Shown one piece after another: positions 1-5,806 of a stretch of 6,128 nt of DNA; position 1 is the stretch's first letter, and each line of letters opens with the position of its first letter. The position numbers and the translations under genes are program-made. The notes below the pieces were generated by a model. It saw only the letters and a list, made by a program, of their open reading frames with translations. It made no database searches and was not told the DNA's origin. This DNA comes from Acidobacteriota bacterium (GTDB taxonomy: Bacteria; Actinomycetota; Acidimicrobiia; Acidimicrobiales; SHLQ01): the NCBI GenBank assembly GCA_022562835.1, contig JADFOM010000163.1, forward strand, positions 1-6,128. Direction: 5' to 3'.

Positions 1-360
1 GTGGTAGATGACCGCAGTTGCTCCTGCATCGTTGAGTAGCGCGGCAAGCTCGTCTGCGACGTAGCGATAGTTAACGTTCATCGGCACAGCGCGCGCCTTG
101 TAAGAGCCAACCATCGCCTCGAGATACTCAGGGCCGTTCAACAGCACCAGCGCAACAAAGTCTTGACCCGATTCGTGTGGCTCGAGGTCGCGACGCTCGC
201 GATGAATACCGAGACCCCGTTTGGCAAGACCGTTGGCAAATCGGCGGGTTCGTTCGTTCACGTCGGCGAAACTCAGGCGGCGATCGCGGTACACGATGCA
301 TTCGCGGTCGGGTATCGCGGCAGCGATCGCTTCGTGTACCTGAGCGATGTTGAAGTCCAC
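1..360 (-). CDS. AMP-forming acyl-CoA synthetase, N-terminal part (runs off the window)
   Basis: This is the first 120 residues of an adenylate-forming enzyme that would activate a carboxylic acid to its CoA thioester using ATP. It starts with GTG and reads MDFNIAQVHEAIAAAIPDRE, the usual opening of actinobacterial acyl-CoA synthetases. RRLSFADVNERTRRFANGL follows around residues 29-47. The segment VALVLLNGPEYLEAMVGSYK then leads to ARAVPMNVNYRY, the family's 'KAGA...N..Y' region. Between them sits a longer loop, RERRDLEPHESGQD (about residues 53-66), which many AMP-binding enzymes lack and which I remember from a subset of mycobacterial-type synthetases. The P-loop and catalytic core lie outside the window, so the substrate cannot be judged. 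AGGA lies 8 nt before the GTG; the same bases also form a possible -10 box, so the transcript may be leaderless. The gene is divergent from the one at 482. Confidence 0.88.
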   Translation of the reverse strand, partial: MDFNIAQVHEAIAAAIPDRECIVYRDRRLSFADVNERTRRFANGLAKRGLGIHRERRDLEPHESGQDFVALVLLNGPEYLEAMVGSYKARAVPMNVNYRYVADELAALLNDAGATAVIYH

Positions 361-367
361 GGTCGTG

Positions 368-373
368 ATCCTA
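368..373 (-). promoter_or_regulatory. Possible -10 box of the acyl-CoA synthetase gene
   Basis: On the minus strand TAGGAT fits the TANNNT pattern of actinobacterial -10 elements. Seven bases separate it from the GTG at 360, so transcription could begin at or next to the start codon. The same stretch contains AGGA and could instead be a Shine-Dalgarno site, so the two readings compete. No convincing -35 hexamer is present; the inverted repeat at 394-407 occupies that position. Confidence 0.35.
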
Positions 374-393
374 GAACGTCCGGCCCTCAGGGG

Positions 394-407
394 TGACACG
401 GGTGTCA
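394..407. promoter_or_regulatory. Perfect inverted repeat, candidate operator
   Basis: Arms TGACAC and GTGTCA flank a 2-nt spacer (GG), making a perfect 14-bp dyad. It begins 34 bp upstream of the acyl-CoA synthetase start, over the expected -35 position. This suits binding by a dimeric repressor such as a TetR or GntR family protein. Its centre lies 52 bp from that of the second perfect dyad at 446-459, about five helical turns, so the two could be bound on the same face of the DNA. No regulator gene lies in the window, and the binding protein is unknown. Confidence 0.5.
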
Positions 408-408
408 G

Positions 409-427
409 AAGGTCACACGCAAGGTCA
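409..427. repeat. Short direct repeat AAGGTCA x2, 12-bp period
   Basis: AAGGTCA occurs at 409-415 and again at 421-427, separated by CACGC. It lies between the two inverted repeats of the divergent promoter region. A 12-bp spacing is slightly over one helical turn, so the copies could be half-sites for a regulator. Two copies of a 7-mer is weak evidence on its own. Confidence 0.3.
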
Positions 428-445
428 GACCCCAATGGTTTGAAC

Positions 446-459
446 ACCACCAAGGTGGT
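446..459. promoter_or_regulatory. Perfect inverted repeat with outer arms, candidate operator
   Basis: Arms ACCACC and GGTGGT flank AA, a perfect 14-bp dyad. A second pair of arms, AATGG (434-438) and CCATT (466-470), is centred half a base away, giving an imperfect 37-bp dyad overall. It ends 23 bp before the ATG at 482 and covers the -35 area of that gene. With the dyad at 394-407 this looks like a two-site control region between divergent genes. A stem-loop in RNA is unlikely to be its role because the site precedes the likely transcription start. Confidence 0.5.
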
Positions 460-469
460 TGGAACCCAT

Positions 470-475
470 TAGTTT
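470..475 (+). promoter_or_regulatory. Possible -10 box, leaderless start of the 482 gene
   Basis: TAGTTT fits TANNNT and is followed by 6 nt before the ATG at 482. No Shine-Dalgarno sequence lies upstream of that ATG. Together these suggest a leaderless mRNA beginning at the A of the start codon, which is common in actinobacteria. No good -35 hexamer is visible. Confidence 0.4.
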
Positions 476-481
476 CGCGAC

Positions 482-1174
482 ATGACGGAACAGTCCTTCG
501 ATCTCGATGCGATCGACCGCAAATCCCACCTCGACCAGGCACTCGACGCGCTCGACGAGGGCGACATCGACCGCGCCCGCGATCAGATCAACCGCGCTGC
601 ACGACAGTCAAAAAGTCTGAAGGACTATTCGATCACATGGATCGCCGACCTGATGAGCTTCATAGGCGAACGTGATGGCGAACAGGCCGTCGAGGATGCC
701 CTAAGGCGATTCGGTGACCGCACCCTCGCCGATCGAGCCGAACCGGACAATGACTGGTGGTCGGTGCCAGCAGAGGTTCGCTCCAAGGTCGTGACCCGCG
801 CGATGTTGTCGAATTTCAGCGAGGTCGAGGTAGAAGCTGACGAAGAGAAGATCACCCTGTCGTTTCAGTGTGGTTCCGGGGGCTGGCTCATTGCCTCTGG
901 CGCCTATCAAGGCGACGAGGCGCTGCTGACGTTGAGCGAATCCGGTCCGCGCACATTCGGTCGTGACACCCTGCCGGTCTACTGCGCGCACTGTTCGGTC
1001 AACAACGAGATGCAAGCGGTCGAGTCGACCGGCCAACTCTCCACCGTCGAGCACCCACCGACCCGTCCCGGCGATCCGTGCGTTCATCACGTCTACCGTG
1101 AGCCCGCCGACATCCCCGACGAGATCTACCTGCGAATCGGCAAGCGACCACCAAACGCCGAGCCGGTCGCATGA
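482..1174 (+). CDS. Uncharacterised 230-residue protein with CxxC...C motif
   Basis: I cannot assign a function. The N-terminal 100 residues are helical and acidic, including LDQALDALDEGDIDRARDQI, with WW at 92-93. The C-terminal half is beta-rich and cysteine-containing: FQCGSGGWLI (C130), then YCAHC (C168, C171), then GDPCVHHVY (C200, H202, H203). The end, IPDEIYLRIGKR, follows a typical 'DIPD..Y.R.GK' pattern. I recall uncharacterised bacterial proteins sharing 'CGSGG...YCAHC...C' but know of no proven activity. C168, C171, C200 and a nearby histidine could bind a metal such as zinc; this is inference. There is no signal peptide or membrane segment, so it should be cytoplasmic. Its stop overlaps the next start by ATGA, implying translational coupling with the VOC protein. 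It is divergent from an acyl-CoA synthetase and may share its control. Confidence 0.85.
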   Translation: MTEQSFDLDAIDRKSHLDQALDALDEGDIDRARDQINRAARQSKSLKDYSITWIADLMSFIGERDGEQAVEDALRRFGDRTLADRAEPDNDWWSVPAEVRSKVVTRAMLSNFSEVEVEADEEKITLSFQCGSGGWLIASGAYQGDEALLTLSESGPRTFGRDTLPVYCAHCSVNNEMQAVESTGQLSTVEHPPTRPGDPCVHHVYREPADIPDEIYLRIGKRPPNAEPVA

Positions 1175-1578
1175 GTGCGCTGGCGCTCGTAGCGTTGATC
1201 GTCGACGACTATGACACCGCCATCCGATTCTTCGTAGATGTGCTGGGCTTCGAACTTCGCGAGGACTCCCCCGCCACCACCAACGACGGACGACCGAAAC
1301 GTTGGGTCGTCGTCGGGCCGCCACACGCAGAGACCGGGATTCTCATAGCCAAGGCCGATGGTGAAGCGCAACGCACGATGATCGGCGACCAGCACGGTGG
1401 TCGAGTTGGATTCTTTCTACGAGTCGACGACTTTGCTGCGACGCACCAACGGATGGTCGAGGCAAGCGTCGAGTTCATCGGTGAACCACGCGATGAGCCC
1501 TACGGTCGAGTCGTAGTGTTTCGCGACGTCTGCGGCAACCTCTGGGACCTTCTCGGTCCACATCCGGAGAACAGCTGA
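1171..1578 (+). CDS. VOC-superfamily (glyoxalase/dioxygenase fold) protein
   Basis: A 135-residue protein of the vicinal oxygen chelate fold. It shows both beta-alpha-beta-beta-beta modules: VALIVDDYDTAIRFFVDVLG (7-26) with KRWVVVGPP (43-51), and GGRVGFFLRVDDFAATHQRM (76-95) with PYGRVVVFRDVCGNLWDLL (110-128). This matches a common actinobacterial subgroup usually labelled glyoxalase or bleomycin-resistance-like, of unknown substrate. The usual metal ligands are not evident: the histidine expected in the first strand aligns with Leu6, and the usual final glutamate aligns with Asp126. It may therefore not be a metal-dependent enzyme of the classic type. The start codon overlaps the previous stop (ATGA at 1171-1174). 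The gene ends 28 nt before the convergent end of the small gene at 1607. Confidence 0.9.
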   Translation: MSALALVALIVDDYDTAIRFFVDVLGFELREDSPATTNDGRPKRWVVVGPPHAETGILIAKADGEAQRTMIGDQHGGRVGFFLRVDDFAATHQRMVEASVEFIGEPRDEPYGRVVVFRDVCGNLWDLLGPHPENS

Positions 1579-1606
1579 CGCTCATAGCGCGACAGGCTGG
1601 TTCTTT

Positions 1607-1762
1607 TCAAGCGGGCGGCGCGGCGATGAACTCATACCGCCACGCCGCAGGTTCGCCGTCGTCGACCAAGACATAGACACCGTCGACCAGGTCAATCTCA
1701 AGCGGCGGAGGGTATTGCACGAGCCTGCTAATCGATGGTCCACCGGCACAGGCGATGAGCAT
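1607..1762 (-). CDS. Small conserved-looking protein, 51 (or 57) residues
   Basis: A short reading frame that standard length cut-offs miss. It reads MLIACAGGPSISRLVQYPPP, then LEIDLVDGVYVLVDDGEP, then AAWRYEFIAAPPA, ending at TGA. The composition is protein-like, and the 'C.GGP...RL...PPPLEI...YVLVDDG.P..W.Y.F' pattern matches small actinobacterial hypothetical proteins as I remember them. Two starts are possible: ATG at 1762, chosen because the family pattern begins there, and an in-frame GTG at 1780 adding MEDGER. Neither has a good Shine-Dalgarno site. No other ATG, GTG or TTG start is available, since an in-frame TGA lies at 1844-1846. The frame starts 40-58 nt after the stop of the DinB-type gene on the same strand, so it is probably the last gene of that operon. 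Function unknown. Confidence 0.65.
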   Translation of the reverse strand: MLIACAGGPSISRLVQYPPPLEIDLVDGVYVLVDDGEPAAWRYEFIAAPPA

Positions 1763-1820
1763 TCTCTCGCCATCTTCCACAGGAGAATGATACCCGAGTG
1801 CAGAATTGGCGATAGTGCCG

Positions 1821-2450
1821 CTAGGGCGTGCGGCCAGATCGCCTCAACAGGCTCTCCCACGGCTTGTACATCGTCACAACCGGAAGGACCGCAGCGGTGA
1901 CGCTGCCCCTGATGCCACCCTGCGCCATGGCGAGCCCTGCTGCCACGGCGGCGAAAACAGCCGCTGGATCCTCGGGCACATGACGCGTATCGGTCACTGT
2001 CGACAGATCCCATGCATGCACCTGCCACTCGCTGGCGCCAACACCAACATGGGCGCCAACGGTCACTACCCCATAGGGGAACGCGAATGATCTGTCCCAA
2101 TGCGGCGAAGCCGCTGCCAGGTACTGATCCGCTCGTTCAGCAAACGCGGTGATCGCAGATGGTCCGTCCAGCGTCGTGTAAGCCGCCTTGGCCAATTCGT
2201 TCTGCCGATCCATCTCCCCGACCTGAAACGGAGGATCGAGCTCACCGCGCAGGCTCCGTTCGAGCCACGCGTGATACCAGTCGGTCACCGCCAGGAGATG
2301 ATGTGCGGTCTCGGTCGCTGTCCACTGACCGCATGCCGGTCGCTCCCATGCCGCGTCCTCGATGCGGTTGGCCACGGCGACTACGTCACCTACCCCAGAG
2401 CGATACAACGACTGATAGAGCGCCGCAGGATCGGCGCCACGCTCACTCAC
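1821..2450 (-). CDS. DinB / mycothiol-dependent maleylpyruvate isomerase-like metal protein
   Basis: A 209-residue four-helix-bundle protein of the DinB/MDMPI type (the TIGR03083/TIGR03086 kind). ERPACGQWTATETAHHLLAV (36-55) is the classic first helix region with H50/H51. ASEWQVHAWDL (139-149) supplies E141 and H145. This H...ExxxH set matches the zinc triad of actinobacterial mycothiol-dependent maleylpyruvate isomerase (His52, Glu144, His148 from memory) in both spacing and position. Family members bind a metal and often use mycothiol as cofactor, but most paralogues have unknown substrates, so calling it an isomerase would go too far. The start is GTG with only a weak GGGCGAG upstream. It lies 77 nt beyond the CoA-transferase stop on the same strand and probably belongs to the same transcript. 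Confidence 0.88.
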   Translation of the reverse strand: MSERGADPAALYQSLYRSGVGDVVAVANRIEDAAWERPACGQWTATETAHHLLAVTDWYHAWLERSLRGELDPPFQVGEMDRQNELAKAAYTTLDGPSAITAFAERADQYLAAASPHWDRSFAFPYGVVTVGAHVGVGASEWQVHAWDLSTVTDTRHVPEDPAAVFAAVAAGLAMAQGGIRGSVTAAVLPVVTMYKPWESLLRRSGRTP

Positions 2451-2528
2451 TGGCTGAGCTCGCCCTAGTCGGTCTCGGCGCCGTCTCGCTCATCGTCTCA
2501 GGTTAGACGGCCCGCGGACCGGTCGAAC
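2451..2528 (-). other. Intergenic gap within the minus-strand run
   Basis: This 78-nt spacer between the CoA-transferase stop and the DinB-type start shows no convincing promoter and no terminator. A GC-rich stretch near 2508-2526 (GACGGCCC...ACCGGTC) can pair only imperfectly and has no T-run. Read-through from the upstream three genes is therefore the simplest assumption. Confidence 0.4.
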
Positions 2529-3731
2529 CTAGATGACCCCGTCGCTGCGAAGCGCAGCCAGACGCGCCTCGGAGAGGCCGAGTAGTTCGCCGAGCACGTC
2601 GTCTGTGTGCTCGCCGAGGCGGGGAGCACCGGCCGGCATTGGGTTGGCCTCCGCCCCGACCCGTGGAAACGGAGCCTGCTGGAGAACGGCGCCGATCACG
2701 GGATCAACCACCTCCGCAATGTCACCGCGCGCGCGAACGTGTTCGTCGGCGACCAGGTCGGCTGCGTCATAGACGGTACCGACCGGCACGTCGTGGTCGA
2801 TACAACGCTCCTCGATCTCGTTGGCATCGAGCCCCGCTGCCCACTGCGCGACAAGGTCATTGATCTCCGCGCCGTGCACACCGCGTGCACGTGACGTCGA
2901 AAACCGTTCGTCGTCGACTAGCTCCGGACGAGCCATCGCCGCGCAGAGCCGAGCAAAGTTGACCTGCGATGCTCCGACGATGCACACGTAGCGGCCATCG
3001 GCGGACAGATAGTTGTCGAGCGGCGCGGAATGTTCGAGACGATTCCCGGTCCGGTTGCGCACTATGCCGAGCTTGTCGTAGGCGGCGATGGTCCACTCGA
3101 GAATCCGCAGGGCCGATCCGTAGAGGTAGGCGTCGATTACGCCGCCCACACCGGTGCCCTTGGCGTCGCGTTCGTAGAGCAGCCCCACCGCCGCTTGCGC
3201 GGCGAACACTCCCGTGAGGTAATCGGTGACCGTCACTCCCGGCCTTACGGGCGGGCGGTCGGGTTCACCGGTCAGATGCAACAGTCCTCCGTATGCAACG
3301 CCGTTGCGGTCGAGCCCGGGCCGCAGAGACTTGGGCCCGTCTTGGCCAAACACACTGATTCGGACGGTGACTACTCGGTCGGGCAACCGCGAAGGATCGA
3401 TCGACCAATTCTCGAGCGTTCCCGGCCTGAAATTTTCACAGACGACGTCGACGTGCTCGGCGAGTTCACGAAACAGTTGCTGGCCCTCGGGCTTGCGCAG
3501 ATCGATCGTTACCGACTTGCGGCCTCGGCCTTCGACAGCCCAATAGAGCGAGTAGTCACCTTCGTCGGTGTCGACGAACGGTCCGAGATGTCGTAGTGGA
3601 TCCCCCACTCCCGGCTGTTCGATCTTGATGACCTCGGCGCCCTGTTCGCCAAGCAGACCGGCACAGAAGGGCGCGGCGATACGGGTTCCGATGTCGAGGA
3701 CTCTCAACCCTTCGAGCGGTCGGCGGCTCAG
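2529..3731 (-). CDS. CaiB/BaiF family (class III) CoA-transferase, CTG start
   Basis: A 400-residue enzyme of the formyl-CoA transferase/CaiB family, which moves CoA between carboxylic acids through aspartyl-CoA intermediates. Family signatures run in order: PLEGLRVLDIGTR (5-17), GAEVIKIEQPG (31-41), KSVTIDLRKPEGQQLF (72-87), CENFRPGTLENW (98-109), LLHLTGEPDRPPVRPG (150-165), the catalytic aspartate D170 in TVTDYLTG, SAPLDNYLSADGRYVCI (235-251) and RLGEHTDDVLGELLG (371-385). Leucine replaces the histidine that racemases of this family carry before the 'D..' motif, so transferase is favoured over racemase. No ATG, GTG or TTG lies upstream of TTG 3707, and that TTG would remove the conserved PLEG segment. 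CTG at 3731 restores it, has AAGGGA 7 nt upstream and overlaps the previous stop (CTGA), so I chose it. The acid substrates are unknown. Confidence 0.9.
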   Translation of the reverse strand: MSRRPLEGLRVLDIGTRIAAPFCAGLLGEQGAEVIKIEQPGVGDPLRHLGPFVDTDEGDYSLYWAVEGRGRKSVTIDLRKPEGQQLFRELAEHVDVVCENFRPGTLENWSIDPSRLPDRVVTVRISVFGQDGPKSLRPGLDRNGVAYGGLLHLTGEPDRPPVRPGVTVTDYLTGVFAAQAAVGLLYERDAKGTGVGGVIDAYLYGSALRILEWTIAAYDKLGIVRNRTGNRLEHSAPLDNYLSADGRYVCIVGASQVNFARLCAAMARPELVDDERFSTSRARGVHGAEINDLVAQWAAGLDANEIEERCIDHDVPVGTVYDAADLVADEHVRARGDIAEVVDPVIGAVLQQAPFPRVGAEANPMPAGAPRLGEHTDDVLGELLGLSEARLAALRSDGVI

Positions 3732-4585
3732 GAGTCCGTCCCTTCGCTCGAAGCTTCGGCGTCGCGATGTTCCGCGAACACCTCCTTCATCGATCCCTTC
3801 TGTTGCCTCGCCGCGAGCGCGTCGAGTGCAGTTGAGGTGTTGTGCATCCAGTGATGTGCCTGGAAGTGATAGTCGTAGGCATCGCGCTGCCCTTGCAGGT
3901 CGAGGGTCTTGTTGATCGAACGTTTGACGACCTGAGCCGTCGCCGGCGGAACAAGCGCTATCGATTGAGCTAGTTCGGCCACCACCTCATCGAGTTGTTC
4001 GCGCGGCACGACACGGTTGACCATACCGAGACGCTCCGCGTCGACTGCTTCGAGAGTCTGCGCGGTCAAGAGAAACTCTTTGGCCTTGCGCGCTGGCATC
4101 TCCCACGGCTCGACCAGAATCTCGACCGCCGCACCGGTCATGCGCAACACCGGATTCTGAAACGATGCGTCATCGCTTGCGACGATCAGGTCGCACATAC
4201 ATGCGAGCATGACCCCGGCAGCGATGCACTTTCCCTGCACCACGGCGATCGTTGGCTTGCGGAAATCGCGTATTCGCAAACATCGATCGAAGTACATGAC
4301 CTTTTCGTGCTGCCACTTCCCTTCGGGTGTGTCTCGCATTCGACGCCACTCGTCAGGTTCGGTGTCGCCGATCAGAGCCTTGAGATCGTGCCCGGCACTG
4401 AAGTGTTTTCCCGCTCCCGCCAGCACAACCACCCGAACCTCATCATCGGCGTCGGCCAGATCGAATGCAGCGTCGAGTTCGTCTATGAGCGCGGTGTTTT
4501 GAGCGTTCGCGACCTCCGGTCGGTTCATCGTGATCGTCGCCACATGTCCGGTGACGTCATAGAGCAGGGTTTCGAATGTCGACAT
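3728..4585 (-). CDS. Enoyl-CoA hydratase/isomerase (crotonase) family protein with altered active site
   Basis: A 285-residue crotonase-fold protein. It has HVATITMNRPEVANAQN (14-30), the first oxyanion-hole segment AGKHFSAGHDL (58-68) and the second, CIAAGVMLACMCDLIVAS (120-137). ASFQNPVLRMTG (140-151), PWEMPARKAKEF (160-171) and ERLGMVNRVVPREQL (184-198) follow. By eye the two catalytic glutamates of rat mitochondrial hydratase (Glu144, Glu164) fall at Met126 and Val146. I recall an actinobacterial subgroup with the same 'PWELG.RKAKE' block and the same loss. It may use other residues, or act as an isomerase or hydrolase. The start ATG follows GGAGAA at a 5-nt spacing; a longer frame to 4765 only overlaps the dehydrogenase. 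It lies 13 nt after the dehydrogenase and overlaps the CoA-transferase by 4 nt. Confidence 0.9.
   Translation of the reverse strand: MSTFETLLYDVTGHVATITMNRPEVANAQNTALIDELDAAFDLADADDEVRVVVLAGAGKHFSAGHDLKALIGDTEPDEWRRMRDTPEGKWQHEKVMYFDRCLRIRDFRKPTIAVVQGKCIAAGVMLACMCDLIVASDDASFQNPVLRMTGAAVEILVEPWEMPARKAKEFLLTAQTLEAVDAERLGMVNRVVPREQLDEVVAELAQSIALVPPATAQVVKRSINKTLDLQGQRDAYDYHFQAHHWMHNTSTALDALAARQQKGSMKEVFAEHRDAEASSEGTDS
3739..3744 (-). promoter_or_regulatory. Ribosome binding site deciding the CTG start of the CoA-transferase
   Basis: AAGGGA on the minus strand lies 7 nt upstream of the CTG at 3731, inside the end of the hydratase-family gene. By contrast the AAGGG before the TTG at 3707 touches the codon with no spacer, too close for initiation. 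This favours CTG as the true start. Confidence 0.55.
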
Positions 4586-4590
4586 GATGG

Positions 4591-4596
4591 TTCTCC
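4591..4596 (-). promoter_or_regulatory. Ribosome binding site of the hydratase-family gene
   Basis: GGAGAA lies 5 nt upstream of the ATG at 4585 and just after the dehydrogenase stop. It fixes the start at MSTFETLL and rules out the upstream methionine at 4765. Confidence 0.7.
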
Positions 4597-4598
4597 GG

Positions 4599-5789
4599 TC
4601 AGGCACGAGGCTCTCGAGGAAGCCCGAGCGTGCGTTCTCCAATGATGGTGCGTTGAATTTCGTTGGTGCCGGCGAAGATCGACGCCGCCCGGTAGTAGAG
4701 CCAAGATCGCTGCCAACGCCCCTCACCCGGATTGCCGGATGCACCGCGCCACAGCGGCGCAGCATCGCCCAGCACCTCCATGGCGGTGGTGTGCATGCGC
4801 TGGCTCATCTCAGACCAATACAGCTTCGCTGTCGCGGCCTCCGGTCCCAGTTCACGACCATGTTCGAGCTTCGACAACGTCCGCCAGTTCTGAAGCTGGA
4901 ACAACCGCACCTCGACATACGCCTGGGCCAGCTTCTGCTCGATCAAGGGATCGGCGTCGACGCCTCGTTCGCGCGCGAGTCGCAGGAGTTCTTCAAGCAG
5001 CTGCATGTGGATTACCAGTTGGCGCGGGTTGGTGCCGCGTTCGACCGACAACGTCGAACCCGATACAGCCCAACCGCTGTTGACCTTGCCGATGACCTGA
5101 TCGTCGGCCACGAACGTGTCGTCGAAAAACACCTCGTTGAAGTCTGACTCATCGGTGATCTGACGCAGTGGGCGAACCTCGATACCGGCTGTCGACATGT
5201 CGACCATGAACGCTGTGATGCCTTTTCGTTTAGGTGCCTCGGGATCGCTGCGGGCCAGACACAACCCCCATTTCGCGAACTGGGCGTACGAGGTCCAAAC
5301 CTTCTGCCCCGACAGCCGCCAACCGCCATCGCACCGCTCGGCACGTGTCTTGACCGCGGCGAGATCGCTGCCCGCGTCCGGCTCGGAGAACAGCTGGCAG
5401 AACAGCTCGGTGCCGTCGAGGATCTGTGGCAGCCAACGACGCTTTTGTTCGCCGGTGCCATGGGCGAGCACCGTTGGTCCGACCAGGTTCACTCCGATGC
5501 GACCGACCAGCTCCGGTGCACGGGCCCGCGCAAGTTCTTCTTGCACGATGTAGTGGTGCAGCGGTCCAAGATCGCGTCCGCCGAACTCGGTAGGCCAGGT
5601 AACACCGACCATCCCGGCGGCTGCGAGTTTCGCCTGCCACTCGCGCAGGTAGGCGACCTCTTCGCCGAGGTCGTCGAACATAGGCGGTAGACCAACGCCG
5701 TACTCCCACGGCAAGTTTTCCTCGAGCCAACGTCGACACTGCGAACGAAACGCCTCCTGTTCGACGCTGGGTGCAAGATCCATGTCCAT
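4599..5789 (-). CDS. Acyl-CoA dehydrogenase (FadE type, 396 residues)
   Basis: A full-length flavoenzyme that would oxidise an acyl-CoA to its 2,3-enoyl-CoA. The N-terminal helical domain has MVGVTWPTEFGGRDL (60-74). The flavin-contacting strand region is QLFSEPDAGSDLAAVKTRAE (132-151), followed by WRLSGQKVWTSYAQFAKWGL (157-176) and GITAFMVDM (190-198). The C-terminal helices end in ASIFAGTNEIQRTIIGERTL (369-388). At the position of the medium-chain enzyme's catalytic glutamate (the E of YEGT) there is Ala373. E250 in LSVERGTN, on the helix where isovaleryl-CoA and steroid-type dehydrogenases place their base, is the likely replacement. ATG 5789 is used; ATG 5783 is possible, and neither has a strong ribosome site. 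First gene of the minus-strand operon, divergent from a second dehydrogenase. Confidence 0.93.
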   Translation of the reverse strand: MDMDLAPSVEQEAFRSQCRRWLEENLPWEYGVGLPPMFDDLGEEVAYLREWQAKLAAAGMVGVTWPTEFGGRDLGPLHHYIVQEELARARAPELVGRIGVNLVGPTVLAHGTGEQKRRWLPQILDGTELFCQLFSEPDAGSDLAAVKTRAERCDGGWRLSGQKVWTSYAQFAKWGLCLARSDPEAPKRKGITAFMVDMSTAGIEVRPLRQITDESDFNEVFFDDTFVADDQVIGKVNSGWAVSGSTLSVERGTNPRQLVIHMQLLEELLRLARERGVDADPLIEQKLAQAYVEVRLFQLQNWRTLSKLEHGRELGPEAATAKLYWSEMSQRMHTTAMEVLGDAAPLWRGASGNPGEGRWQRSWLYYRAASIFAGTNEIQRTIIGERTLGLPREPRA

Positions 5790-5806
5790 TGGTCTAGCAC
5801 CAAGTA

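Noticed and set aside
701..1324. 207-residue minus-strand frame rich in arginine
   Set aside because: It crosses the junction of two well-supported plus-strand genes and has the low-complexity composition of a shadow frame.
1579..1606. CGCT-CAT-AGCG hairpin between convergent genes as a terminator
   Set aside because: A 4-bp stem without a downstream T-run in the right place is too weak to call.
1582..2100. 172-residue minus-strand frame overlapping the DinB-type gene and the small gene
   Set aside because: Its sequence is rich in W, R, S and C without motifs, whereas the competing frames give recognisable or protein-like products.
3030..3596. 188-residue plus-strand frame opposite the CoA-transferase
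   Set aside because: It is antisense to a clearly homologous gene and has no family-like motifs; long antisense frames are expected at this G+C.
3995..4645. 216-residue plus-strand frame opposite the hydratase-family gene
   Set aside because: Shadow frame; the minus-strand product is a recognisable crotonase-family protein.
4586..4765. 60-residue N-terminal extension of the hydratase-family gene
   Set aside because: The extra part lies in the dehydrogenase coding region; GGAGAA at 4591-4596 and the family N-terminus fix the start at 4585.
5798..5804. CACCAAG shared with the dyad at 446-459
   Set aside because: A single 7-mer match over 6 kb is expected by chance, and the symmetric partner is absent.
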